A stretch of DNA of 58,358 nt from Solirubrobacterales bacterium (GTDB lineage Bacteria > Actinomycetota > Thermoleophilia > Solirubrobacterales > Solirubrobacteraceae): the NCBI GenBank assembly GCA_027451345.1, contig DAIDJO010000014.1:1-58358 (forward strand), in the 5' to 3' direction. The notes under the pieces were generated by a model that worked only from the letters and a program-made list of their open reading frames with translations, had not been told where the DNA came from and did not search any database. A program made the translations under genes and the position numbers. Shown one piece after another: positions 35,935-43,694 of this stretch. How positions within the stretch are numbered: the first letter of the stretch is position 1; every line of letters begins with the position of its first letter.

Positions 35935-37385
35935 GAGTCCGCACGGCGCACCCATCGCTCGAGGCCGCAGAGCTCCGGTTCCTCGATGACCACCCCGAAT
36001 ACGCTGGCACGCAGAAGCTGGACGAACTGCGTCGCACGGAGTTCGCGCGCCTTGACCAGGGGCGTCACGTGTACCTTGACTACACCGGGGGTGGTCTATA
36101 CGCAGAGTCGCTACTGCGCGAACACCTCGGTCTGCTCGAGGCGGAGGTGTACGGCAACCCCCACTCGATCAACCCGCCTTCAGCCGCAAGCACCCTCCTG
36201 GTTGAGCGAGCCCGAGCCCGCGTGCTCGAGTTCTTCAGAGCCGAGCCGCAGGAGTACGTCGCGATTTTCACCCCCAACGCCACAGGCGCATTGCGGCTGG
36301 TCGGGGAGGCGTATCCGTTTCACCACGGAGACCGGTTCCTGCTGACGTTCGACAATCACAACTCGGTCAACGGGATCCGCGAGTTCGCCCGCGCTCGCGG
36401 CGCAGCAACGACATATGTCCCGAGTGTCGCGCCTGATCTGCGAGTCGACGAACAGCTGCTGCGGCACTACCTGACCGACACGGCGGGCGATCACCACAAC
36501 CTGTTCGCCTTCCCGGCTCAATCGAACTTCTCCGGGGTCCAGCACCCGCTCGAGTGGATCGAGGAGGCCCATGCACACGGCTGGGACGTGCTGCTCGACG
36601 CTGCTGCGTACGTTCCCACCAATCGGCTGGATCTGAGCCGCTGGCATCCCGACTTTGTCGCCCTCTCGTTCTACAAGATGTTCGGGTGGCCAACCGGCGT
36701 AGGGTGCCTGCTCGCCCGCCGTGACAAGCTCGTGAAGCTCGAGCGTCCATGGTTCTCAGGCGGAACCGTCGTCGCTGCCTTCGTCGGTCGGGAGTACCAC
36801 CAGTCCGCTCCAGATGCGGCGCAATTCGAGGACGGCACGGTGAACTACCTCAACCTCCCCGCCGTCGAGATCGGACTGCGCTTTCTCGACCGAGTCGGGA
36901 TTGAAATGATCCACACCCGCGTCAGTGCGCTCGGCGCTGGAATGCTGGACGCGCTCGGCGCCCTCACGCATAGCGACGGCTCTCCCGTCGCAACCCTCTA
37001 CGGGCCGCGATCATGGCACCAGCGCGGCGCGACGATCGCGTTCAACTTCCTTCATCCGGACGGTCGGGTGATCGACGAGCGTTACGTCGACCGCGTTGCC
37101 AGCCAGCACAACATCGCCCTTCGCACCGGCTGCTTCTGCAACCCCGGGGCCGGCGAGATCGCGTTCACCATCTCCCGCGAGACGCTCCTCGGCGGTGAAT
37201 TCGGCGAGGGCATGACCCTCGATGATTACATCCCACGGATCGGCCTACCGTCCGGCGGCGCGATCCGCGCATCGCTCGGACTCGCCTCCGACTACTCCGA
37301 CCTGCACCGCTTCACCGAGTTCGCCGAGGAATTCGTCGACCTGATCGAGGTCCCGAAGGATCTGCCGCCGCGAATGGCCTGCTGA
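35931..37385 (+). CDS. Class V aminotransferase-fold PLP enzyme (MOCOS/cysteine desulfurase-like)
   Basis: 484 residues from GTG 35931. Fold-type I, class V PLP enzyme resembling the N-terminal desulfurase domain of molybdenum cofactor sulfurase: HVYLDYTGGGLYAESLL near residue 47, YGNPHSINPPS near 75, AIFTPNATGALRLVGEA near 110, the PLP-lysine region VALSFYKMFGWPTGVG near 245, and the reactive-cysteine context ALRTGCFCNPGAGE near 395. A sulfur-transfer or C-S/C-N lyase role is therefore likely. It diverges from the hydrolase-deacetylase-importer operon. Its part in the pathway is unclear; desulfuration of a thiol conjugate would fit the neighbouring PIG-L protein but is conjecture. Confidence 0.88.
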   Translation: MRVRTAHPSLEAAELRFLDDHPEYAGTQKLDELRRTEFARLDQGRHVYLDYTGGGLYAESLLREHLGLLEAEVYGNPHSINPPSAASTLLVERARARVLEFFRAEPQEYVAIFTPNATGALRLVGEAYPFHHGDRFLLTFDNHNSVNGIREFARARGAATTYVPSVAPDLRVDEQLLRHYLTDTAGDHHNLFAFPAQSNFSGVQHPLEWIEEAHAHGWDVLLDAAAYVPTNRLDLSRWHPDFVALSFYKMFGWPTGVGCLLARRDKLVKLERPWFSGGTVVAAFVGREYHQSAPDAAQFEDGTVNYLNLPAVEIGLRFLDRVGIEMIHTRVSALGAGMLDALGALTHSDGSPVATLYGPRSWHQRGATIAFNFLHPDGRVIDERYVDRVASQHNIALRTGCFCNPGAGEIAFTISRETLLGGEFGEGMTLDDYIPRIGLPSGGAIRASLGLASDYSDLHRFTEFAEEFVDLIEVPKDLPPRMAC

Positions 37386-37555
37386 CGCGAACTGGAGTCT
37401 CGGCCGGTGTGGGCATCTCGAGCGGTAAGCGCCGGCCACTGGTGGGAGCGGCCGTTTGCAGTGGCCCCGGCGTGGCGCAGTGGGAAAGCCAGCCGACGTC
37501 GCAACAGATGGCAACTGGATCCTAGCCTCTGACCTCCGGCTCGGTGAGTGGTCAG

Positions 37556-37609
37556 ACCGCGTTGCGGTCAGGTGAAGGCCCGAAGGGCCGAGCCTGTCCG
37601 CAACGCGGT
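37556..37609. repeat. Large composite hairpin
   Basis: A 12-bp perfect inverted repeat (ACCGCGTTGCGG at 37556-37567 with CCGCAACGCGGT at 37598-37609) encloses a T-T mismatch, a 4-bp helix (CAGG 37569-37572 with CCTG 37593-37596), a small internal loop and a 5-bp GGCCC/GGGCC hairpin with a GAA loop (37577-37589). There is no T-tract, so it is not a classical terminator. It may be a recombination or insertion-sequence end, a REP-like element or a structured RNA. Confidence 0.6.
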
Positions 37610-37639
37610 GCGCGCCTCTCTGGGGTCCGGTCATCACGC

Positions 37640-37921
37640 GACTGAGCCAGCCCGCTCCCCCAAGCGCACTACCGGCTGCGCTATGACCGGCTCTGCAAAA
37701 AGGGAACGATGACGCTGCGCCGCGCCAGCCGCATGCACCACCTCGGCATCGGCGCCGCACACGCCGGAAAACGCGTTCTCGCACTGGTCGACGACCACCA
37801 CGTCACCGTCATCGAACTCGACACCAGCGAGATCCTCTCCACCCACCACATCCAGCCCGAAAAGGCCTACTGGCGCAACCAACAAAAAGAGCCCGGCCGA
37901 TGGCCGAGCTCCACAAACTGA
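37640..37921 (+). pseudogene. IS481-family transposase, C-terminal remnant
   Basis: A plus-strand frame, open from about 37640 to the TGA-side end at 37921, carries the C-terminal strand-rich region of IS481-type transposases: AHYRLRYDRLCKKGTMTLRR then MHHLGIGAAHAGKRVLALVD and a final VIELDTSEILSTHHI. Intact relatives read HYRVRxDxxxxxGxVTLRxxxRLHHIGIGRxHxG. The DDE catalytic core and N-terminus are missing. It borders the island integration point. Confidence 0.65.
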
Positions 37922-37927
37922 GACCCA

Positions 37928-37962
37928 TGTCCCGAGACACCTGAGACATATGTCCCGAGACA
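37928..37962. repeat. Two direct TGTCCCGAGACA repeats
   Basis: TGTCCCGAGACA occurs at 37928-37939 and again at 37951-37962 (23 bp apart), with a partial CTGAGACAT between. They lie just after the IS481 remnant and just before the tRNA fragment, so they probably derive from IS481 ends or its target region. Confidence 0.5.
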
Positions 37963-37970
37963 TCACACTA

Positions 37971-38017
37971 TAGCGGGGGCAGGATTCGAACCTGCGACCT
38001 TCGGGTTATGAGCCCGA
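37971..38017 (-). other. 3' half of tRNA-Met(CAT): probable attachment site
   Basis: On the minus strand the sequence gives a perfect 5-bp anticodon stem with a 7-nt loop CTCATAA (anticodon CAT, complement of 38008-38010), a 6-nt variable loop, a T-arm GCAGG/TTCGAAT/CCTGC (37979-37995) and the acceptor 3' strand CCCCGCT plus discriminator A. To the right, where the D-arm and 5' acceptor strand should be, the sequence is unrelated. A 47-bp tRNA 3' half next to an integrase gene is the classical duplicated attachment core of an integrated element. The element should extend rightward, with the intact tRNA-Met gene at its far end outside the window. Confidence 0.85.
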
Positions 38018-38108
38018 TGCCCGGTTGCTTTTGCGGTGATTTCTGGGGATTTTTGGCAGGTCGAAAAGCCCCTATTCACGGCCGATCTCGCACGTTTGGA
38101 GCACATCG

Positions 38109-38147
38109 TGGAGTACACGCCAATCTTGGAGTACACGTGGAGTACAT
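38109..38147 (+). repeat. Three TGGAGTACA repeats upstream of the integrase gene
   Basis: TGGAGTACAC at 38109-38118 and 38127-38136 and TGGAGTACAT at 38138-38147. Short direct repeats between an attachment core and an integrase start are typical of integrase arm-type or regulatory sites; that function is inferred. Confidence 0.5.
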
Positions 38148-38165
38148 CGCCTGTAGGATGTTCAT

Positions 38166-39539
38166 ATGCCCTCCAGGGCCACCCCCGAGAAGCTTCCTCC
38201 GATCAGCCTGAAGGTGAGCGACCGCGGTAGCGGACCGCGGTACTACGCGGACTTCCGTCACGGCGGTAAGCGCACAACGCTCGCCGTCGGGCCGGCCTGG
38301 CTCGCGCCGGACACTGAGGGTGGCTGGCGATCGCGCCGCGGCCGCGCGCAGGACGGGTTCTATGACGAGCGCACCGCAACCGTGCAGGCGGCCGCGCTGG
38401 TCAGCAAGTACGTGAACGATGCGGCCGACGTGGAGCGCGTCGAGTTCGAGCGCAAGAACCGCGGCGTCACATTCCGCGAGGTTGCACACGCGTACCTCGC
38501 CTGGTTGGAAGACGTGAAGGACGCAGCACCATCGACGCTGCGCAGTCACCGCTCCGATCTGCGCGAGCCCGGCGAGGCGTACAAGCGCGGCAACGGCACC
38601 ACGTCCGGATTCATCATGGCCGGCCTCGGGGATATCCCCGCCGCAAAGATCACTCCGGAGCAGGTCGATGATGTACTCGATGCGGTGGCGGCTTCCGGTG
38701 CCGGCGCGCGCAGCGTGAATCGGCGGCGGGAGATCATCGTCGCCGTCCTCAACTTCGGGATGAAGTCGAGCCGCTTCAAACTGCGCTTCCCTGACGGCAA
38801 TCCAGCTGCTGGCTCCCAACGCAGGCGCCTCCCCCAAGCCGCCGCCCTCGAGTTCTACACCCCCGAAGACGTCGAGGCTCTTGCGCGCGCTCTCGCGAGC
38901 GGCCTTCACCGGCCCCCTGACGACCGCGCGCGCAGAACCACCCATGAGGTTCACCAGGACACGCAAGACGCTGAGGCGGTACGGGTATCGGCTTACCTAG
39001 GCCTGCGGCAGGGCGAGCTACTGGCGCTGCGCTGGCAGGACGTGAACTGGACCGCCGCGACGGTGACGATCAGCCGCACCGTCAGCGCCGAAGTCGAGCG
39101 CAATACGACAAAGGGTCGCAAGGTCCGGATCGTCCCGCTCAGCGACCCCGCCGCGGCAGCGCTCAACCGTCTATCCCAACGCGGGGAATACACCGATCCC
39201 GGCGAGTTGGTGATCTGCAATGGCTTCGGACGACGACTCGACGGGTCCGCACTGCGACGCCGGTTCAACCGCGCGCGAGAGGCTGCCGGGCTTCGTGAAC
39301 TGCGCTGGCACGACCTGCGCCACAGCTTCGGCAGCCAACTCGTCGCCAGCGGTATCGACCTCGAGGACGTCCGGGACGCGATGGGACACGCCCACCTGGC
39401 AACAACGGGCCGCTACCTCCACGCGCGACCAGCAACACAGCGAGCCGCGGCGTACACGCGCGCGTTTGCTTCGGCCGAGGAGATCGTCGCGCGTCACCCT
39501 GCCGTCACGAATCCAACGAACGAGGAGGCCAATCTGTGA
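38166..39539 (+). CDS. Tyrosine recombinase / site-specific integrase
   Basis: 457 residues; ATG 38166 follows TAGGATG with AGGA about 8 bp upstream. It inserts and excises the island at the tRNA-Met core. An N-terminal SAM-like DNA-binding domain (FREVAHAYLAWLEDVKDAAP near residue 100) precedes the catalytic domain, in which all active residues are visible: arginine in YLGLRQGELLALRW near 278, lysine in NTTKGRKVRIVPL near 318, HDLRHSFGSQL (HxxR) near 380, histidine in GHAHLATTGRYL near 408 and the nucleophilic tyrosine in TGRYLHARP near 416. It reads away from the tRNA fragment 149 bp to its left. The gene is intact and probably functional. Confidence 0.95.
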   Translation: MPSRATPEKLPPISLKVSDRGSGPRYYADFRHGGKRTTLAVGPAWLAPDTEGGWRSRRGRAQDGFYDERTATVQAAALVSKYVNDAADVERVEFERKNRGVTFREVAHAYLAWLEDVKDAAPSTLRSHRSDLREPGEAYKRGNGTTSGFIMAGLGDIPAAKITPEQVDDVLDAVAASGAGARSVNRRREIIVAVLNFGMKSSRFKLRFPDGNPAAGSQRRRLPQAAALEFYTPEDVEALARALASGLHRPPDDRARRTTHEVHQDTQDAEAVRVSAYLGLRQGELLALRWQDVNWTAATVTISRTVSAEVERNTTKGRKVRIVPLSDPAAAALNRLSQRGEYTDPGELVICNGFGRRLDGSALRRRFNRAREAAGLRELRWHDLRHSFGSQLVASGIDLEDVRDAMGHAHLATTGRYLHARPATQRAAAYTRAFASAEEIVARHPAVTNPTNEEANL

Positions 39540-39698
39540 GCGAGCTACGAGCGAACCGGCTCCTCGTCGCGAGTCCCTCCGAGCGGAGGACACCAGACCG
39601 TCCGCGAGGTGGCTGACTTCCTCAAGGTCTCGGACCAGTCGGTCTACAACTACGCGAAGAACGGCACTCTCCCGAGCCGAAAGCTCGGGAGCACCTAG
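39536..39698 (+). pseudogene. Frameshifted excisionase-like helix-turn-helix gene
   Basis: GTG 39536 overlaps the integrase stop (GTGA), the usual arrangement for a small excisionase gene, and begins MSELRANRLLVASP. After about 15 codons the meaningful sequence moves to another frame: TVREVADFLKVSDQSVYNYA then KNGTLPSRKLGST, a MerR/excisionase-type HTH (compare xVxEVAxxLxVSxxTVYxxxxxGxLPxxKLG). It stops at TAG 39696-39698, before the expected last strand and helix. One frameshift and an early end mean no normal product. Confidence 0.6.
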
Positions 39699-39880
39699 TG
39701 TTTCTCCGCCCACAGTTAGAAGCCATTTTGTGGGGCGAATCGTCCCCGTAGATGTGTGGATGGGACCCTGTCCTTGGCGGACCGGCTGTCTGGCGGCTCG
39801 CTCGTGCTATCGCTCGCCACGACAGTAGGGGCCGAGGATGCCGGCAGCTCGGGTTGGCGAACCGTGTCCGAGTGTCACCT
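39699..39880. other. Short non-coding stretch, nothing recognised
   Basis: About 180 bp between the broken excisionase gene and the end of the DUF262 gene. No gene, tRNA or clear terminator is visible. A GC-rich inverted repeat (CTCCCGAG...CTCGGGAG, near 39669-39691) precedes it but lacks a T-tract. Confidence 0.4.
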
Positions 39881-41707
39881 TCAGGCCCTGTCCAAGATGA
39901 TCTCCGTCACACCCAGCTCCTCGGCCCGCGTCCTAAGCCACACATCAGGTATCGGCTCGGTTCCGGCTAGCACACCGGGCGGCACCGGGTCATGGGTAAG
40001 GATGTATTCAGTGCGGAGTCGATCCAGCAGCTCTTCCTTTGACAGCGCTGCGGGCCGAAAAGCGGAAGTCTCAAGCTCAGCATCCTCTGCTTCGTCGCCT
40101 TGGACCACGCTCTGGCCAAAAGCGGATTCGAGCTGCTCGCGAAGCAGTGTGTTGCGTTGAGCTAACAACGACTCAGGATGGTGAAGAAGCTCAGACATCT
40201 CTCCGTCTGGCAGCAACTGGTCCCGCCCAACGCCCTCAGTCGGCCATCCCAGTCCGCCGAGTTGGGTTTCCCCAGGCGCCATAGCACCCAACGCCTCCGC
40301 TGTGCCACGCAATGCGAAGATTTGACTCATTGCGAGATTGGATGGGATTCCCGCCGCATCCGCCGTCTTCTTACCGACGAGGTAGGTGACGACAACGTCG
40401 GTCGATCCGCCTTCGAGCAGCGGCCGGAGTGGCGTTCCGTCAAGATCGTGTGGTTTGAGAGATGCCAGCAAGCAAAGGATGGCTCGTGAGATTGCGCGAT
40501 TCGACCGCCGAGTTGCGGACGCGATGGCATCGCCATTGGCTGCCGGAACCGGAAGAGAGCTCCCCTCGCGCACTCTGGTCAACAGCTCGTAATCCTCGAC
40601 TACCCGGGTGTTCGCAGCGGCATCGAATCGGAGTGCGAAGGCACGTGAGAAGAACCAACGCCTTAGGGTCTCGGCATCGGCTTGGAGTGGTCGGTCCCAG
40701 GCAAGAGCGGCCAAGATCACGAGCATTGAGTCGTATGGCAGCCACTCTCGACGCAACACACCTAATTCGGCGCGAGCAAACCTAATCGCAGATCGCATTC
40801 CCTCGATCGCGCCGGGCCAAGCAGCGCGAAGCTCGGCAGAGTCGAGCGACAGGACCGCGCTCCTGCGAACACTCCGCAGTCGCCGCAAAGCCACTACCTG
40901 CAGGACGGCCAAACCGTCCTCGCCGAGGTACTGTGCTAGCTCCGGCGCGTCTAAGGTGGCCTCCTCCCAAGCCTCTCGGAGATCCCAGGTGTCCGTGAAC
41001 ACCTTTGCAACTGAAAGATCGAACGTACCGAGCTGCATACCGGTCCGATTCACCCTTTCAAAGATCCGGGCGATGTCGCTTTCAGCCTCCCGCGCGTCGA
41101 TCGTGGTCGCAGGGAAGACGTAGCTCGGCAGATGATGGAGGTACCGCTGGTACAGCTCGTTGAGTGCCTTATCGGTCCCTGCAACCTCAAGGAGCGTCCC
41201 TTGGCGACGTTGATCGTCTACCCAGCCGAAGAACGAATCTGCAGTCTTCAAGCAGTAAAACGGGATCATTGAAGCTTCAGCCCATTCCCGACCGCGCAGG
41301 CGGCGATTCCATTGCTCCCTCGGGAAGCTGCGGACGCAATCCTCTAGTTCCTCGACCGTGTCCGCACCGGCGGCTTCTGCGCTCACGGCGTAGACGTACT
41401 TACCTCGATCAAGCAAAGCATGAAAAAGGGACGTAAGTCGTTGCTGACCATCGAGAACTACGTACCGTGGCTCTTGGGACGGCTCAGGCCCTTCTTCGAA
41501 GGCCCTCAACTCAAGAAAGGTCGAATTGCCACGAAGCAGCAGAAGACTGCCAGACGGCCACCCCATCATCACTGTCGCGAGCATCGCGCGCGCATCTGAA
41601 GGGGTCCAGTCGTAGTCTCGCTGGAACGCGGGCAGCGCAACGCTCCCATCGAGCACACCATCTAAGAGGTCGACTAGCCGTTCGGAGTGTGTAGTGGACT
41701 CAAGCAT
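39881..41707 (-). CDS. DUF262-domain protein (GmrSD-like)
   Basis: 608 residues. The N-terminal DUF262 (ParB/Srx-like NTPase) domain is clear: LDGSVALPAFQRDYDWTPSD near residue 18, WPSGSLLLLRG near 50 and the catalytic DGQQR motif YVVLDGQQRLTSLFHAL near 85. DUF262 proteins include the GmrS half of GmrSD type IV restriction enzymes and many defence genes. The C-terminal part is helical, but where GmrSD proteins carry the HNH motif HHIFP, this protein reads VVVTYLVGKKTADAAGI, with no histidines, so nuclease activity is doubtful. It shares one base with the stop of the upstream membrane-protein gene (TAATG). Base composition is visibly lower in GC than the neighbouring DISARM genes, suggesting separate acquisition. 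Confidence 0.85.
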   Translation of the reverse strand: MLESTTHSERLVDLLDGVLDGSVALPAFQRDYDWTPSDARAMLATVMMGWPSGSLLLLRGNSTFLELRAFEEGPEPSQEPRYVVLDGQQRLTSLFHALLDRGKYVYAVSAEAAGADTVEELEDCVRSFPREQWNRRLRGREWAEASMIPFYCLKTADSFFGWVDDQRRQGTLLEVAGTDKALNELYQRYLHHLPSYVFPATTIDAREAESDIARIFERVNRTGMQLGTFDLSVAKVFTDTWDLREAWEEATLDAPELAQYLGEDGLAVLQVVALRRLRSVRRSAVLSLDSAELRAAWPGAIEGMRSAIRFARAELGVLRREWLPYDSMLVILAALAWDRPLQADAETLRRWFFSRAFALRFDAAANTRVVEDYELLTRVREGSSLPVPAANGDAIASATRRSNRAISRAILCLLASLKPHDLDGTPLRPLLEGGSTDVVVTYLVGKKTADAAGIPSNLAMSQIFALRGTAEALGAMAPGETQLGGLGWPTEGVGRDQLLPDGEMSELLHHPESLLAQRNTLLREQLESAFGQSVVQGDEAEDAELETSAFRPAALSKEELLDRLRTEYILTHDPVPPGVLAGTEPIPDVWLRTRAEELGVTEIILDRA

Positions 41708-42507
41708 TATTTAGCCCGGATTGGGGCGTTAGGTACTGCTCCAAGCCCGGCGAGTAGCCCGGTCATCCACCTCTCGGTCGACGGGCTTGATTCCAGTTCG
41801 AATGTCAGTGTCACCGGCAGTTCACCCGGATCCGCCTTATAACTCCCTGGGAGTGTGACGATTGCCGTCTTATCCCCGATAACCAGCCCAGTTCCAGTCA
41901 CGCCTCTATACAGCAGTGGCGATAGTTTGGCTCCCCTGACCAAGGCTCGACTCGGCTCAAGAACCTGCCAGCTATTAATCGCAGAATCGTAGACACGTTC
42001 GAGCGATCGTTTGAGGTGATCTTTGTCGGCGACGTCGAGCTGTCGCGCCAATGCCGCGAGAGTGGTGTCATCGTTCCAGTTCGGCAGATACAGAAATACA
42101 TCGACTTTGGCTTGACGGGCACGGTCCAGGATCGCGGCCCAAATTCCCGACGTCGTCCACGCCAGCGGATTGTCTGGCAAAACGGTGATGCGGCCCTTGT
42201 CGGCAAGATACTTGTCCCACTCTGGAAGGCCGATCACAACGTTCGCGAGACCGACTTCCGCCATGTCGCCGCTTAGGTCGGTGGCGGTGAAGACATCCCG
42301 AACCACCTGTTTCCGGAGATACGGCTCATACAGACCAATCAGAAAGGCGGAGGTGACAAGGACTGCTCCGATCTCACGCCCGACGGTCCCGATAGAACTC
42401 TCGTCCCCAGTGGTGATCCAAAGCACGAAGACACCAAGGGCGAGGAGGCCGACGGCGGCCGCGAGCGACCAGGTCACATACGAGCGTAGTGAGATCGTTC
42501 GATTCAT
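41707..42507 (-). CDS. Membrane-anchored protein of unknown function paired with DUF262 gene
   Basis: 266 residues. Two N-terminal transmembrane helices (SLAAAVGLLALGVFVLWITT near residue 14 and EIGAVLVTSAFLIGLYEPYL near 45) are followed by a ~200-residue cytoplasmic alpha/beta domain: GRITVLPDNPLAW near 105, AAILDRARQAKVDVFLYLPN near 125, LARQLDVADKDHLKRSLERV near 150 and TLPGSYKADPGELPVTLTFE near 220. The pattern of strand, then FLYLPN, loosely recalls phospholipase D-like or receptor-type folds, but no HKD motif is present. I do not recognise the family. Co-translation with the DUF262 gene (1-bp overlap) suggests a two-component system with a membrane effector or sensor. Confidence 0.75.
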   Translation of the reverse strand: MNRTISLRSYVTWSLAAAVGLLALGVFVLWITTGDESSIGTVGREIGAVLVTSAFLIGLYEPYLRKQVVRDVFTATDLSGDMAEVGLANVVIGLPEWDKYLADKGRITVLPDNPLAWTTSGIWAAILDRARQAKVDVFLYLPNWNDDTTLAALARQLDVADKDHLKRSLERVYDSAINSWQVLEPSRALVRGAKLSPLLYRGVTGTGLVIGDKTAIVTLPGSYKADPGELPVTLTFELESSPSTERWMTGLLAGLGAVPNAPIRAK

Positions 42508-42911
42508 AGTTCCGTGTCAGCGATAGGGCCAGTGTCTACTGTGGGTTGTGGGCACAAGCTTACGATCAAACCCTCCCCGCAGGCGCACGGAGACCAGCCT
42601 ACCTGACCGTCGCACTGGCCCGGAGGGGCAAGAGGTGGCGCGTCCCAGTGGCGCGCTTCGCAATCGGCGACACAAAGACCTCTCCGCGAGCGCTTACCTG
42701 AAGCCGGAGGGGAGCCTGCGACATCAAGGAGCTGGAGCTGAATTGCGGATGAGGTTGGCGAGAGCGTCCCGGTCGGCTGTAGGGCGCGAGCTTTCGCGAA
42801 GGTGTTTCCGCCTGAACCCGACGGGCTCCGCCCGACTCCCATCACGCCGAGTCGAGCCTGCGTCCTGCGAAGCGCAATCCCAATCAGTCAGTCTCGTCCT
42901 GAACGTGCTCT
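42508..42911. other. Gap between the DUF262 pair and drmC, nothing recognised
   Basis: About 400 bp with no supported gene; open frames on both strands are arginine/serine/proline-rich without family features. The promoter of the membrane protein/DUF262 pair should lie in its left part and any drmC terminator in its right part, but I cannot point to either. Confidence 0.4.
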
Positions 42912-43694
42912 CTAGTCCGGCAGCGACAGGAGCAGCTTCTTCTCAATCAGCGTTCTGAAGTGAAGGACGATCGAGCGAGAGAGTGCCTGATCGTGGGTCA
43001 AGATACCGGCCTCGATGTTGCTCTCGAACGCTCTCTCAGTCAGATTGGCCGACGTGACAAGCGCTACACGTTCATCAGCAACGACGGCCTTGGCGTGGAG
43101 AACGGCTGACCCACGACCAGGCTCAAGCGCGCGAGGGTCGTAGAAGACATCTGGCCGGCGCGCGCCTGGCCACTCACGGTCCCACAGGCGTCTTGCGAAC
43201 GCAATCACCGGGTCCGGCTCTGCCGGCCCAGCGGCCCCGTTTCCCACGTTCAGCAAGAGGGTCACAGCGAGTCGAGGTACAGCGTCCATCCGCTGTGCCA
43301 ACGTTGCGAATGCCTTTGGCCCGTCGTAGTACACGTAGGTGCTGATCCATAGCGAACCTTCGGCACCGGCGACGAGTTCGTCGAAGACCCTCGCTGTGTC
43401 GCGGGCATGTAGCCCGGCGACCTCAGGCCCAGACCAAACCAGCTCAGGTCTACGCACACGGGACTGCGCGTGCGCGGCAGCTTCGAGAGCCAAGGACACA
43501 CCAGTTGGGCTGACTCCGCTCGAGTCGATCTGCGCCAGCGCGGTTGTGAGCAACTCGACATCGACGCCGCGGGGCTGGCCGAGGGCTCCGGCGACGGCTG
43601 TTGGCGTATAAGGAGGTGCGAGTAGACCTGCGCGAAGGGCGCCGCTCAGTCGCTCCTGCACATGCTCCGGCAGCGCGAGCAGTGGCTCGATCAC
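42912..43694 (-). CDS. drmC: DISARM subunit DrmC (phospholipase D-like)
   Basis: 260 residues; GTG 43694 overlaps the drmB stop by 4 bp. DrmC is the PLD-domain protein of DISARM. One HKD motif is visible: LHAKAVVADERVALVTSANL near residue 200, with the asparagine/glutamate of SANLTERAFESN completing the site, so an active enzyme would need dimerisation as in single-HKD nucleases. The N-terminal half has a helical DUF-like region and SLWISTYVYYDGPKAFATL near 115, the degenerate first PLD half. DrmC was reported dispensable for protection in the first DISARM study. Last gene of the system. Confidence 0.88.
   Translation of the reverse strand: MIEPLLALPEHVQERLSGALRAGLLAPPYTPTAVAGALGQPRGVDVELLTTALAQIDSSGVSPTGVSLALEAAAHAQSRVRRPELVWSGPEVAGLHARDTARVFDELVAGAEGSLWISTYVYYDGPKAFATLAQRMDAVPRLAVTLLLNVGNGAAGPAEPDPVIAFARRLWDREWPGARRPDVFYDPRALEPGRGSAVLHAKAVVADERVALVTSANLTERAFESNIEAGILTHDQALSRSIVLHFRTLIEKKLLLSLPD

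Larger units (their letters stand above)
37386..37970. other. Non-coding and decayed region before the tRNA fragment
   Basis: No intact gene. The stretch contains a long composite hairpin (37556-37609), the tail of an IS481-type transposase (37640-37921) and two copies of TGTCCCGAGACA (37928-37939 and 37951-37962). The first ~170 bp after the PLP-enzyme gene show no recognisable feature. Confidence 0.6.

Noticed and set aside
37971-38017. An intact tRNA-Met gene
   Set aside because: The T and anticodon arms are perfect, but the D arm and 5' acceptor strand are missing on the right, so it is a fragment and not a functional tRNA gene.
39669-39691. Inverted repeat CTCCCGAG/CTCGGGAG as an intrinsic terminator
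   Set aside because: No downstream T-tract, and the repeat lies inside the decayed excisionase coding sequence, so it may only reflect codons.
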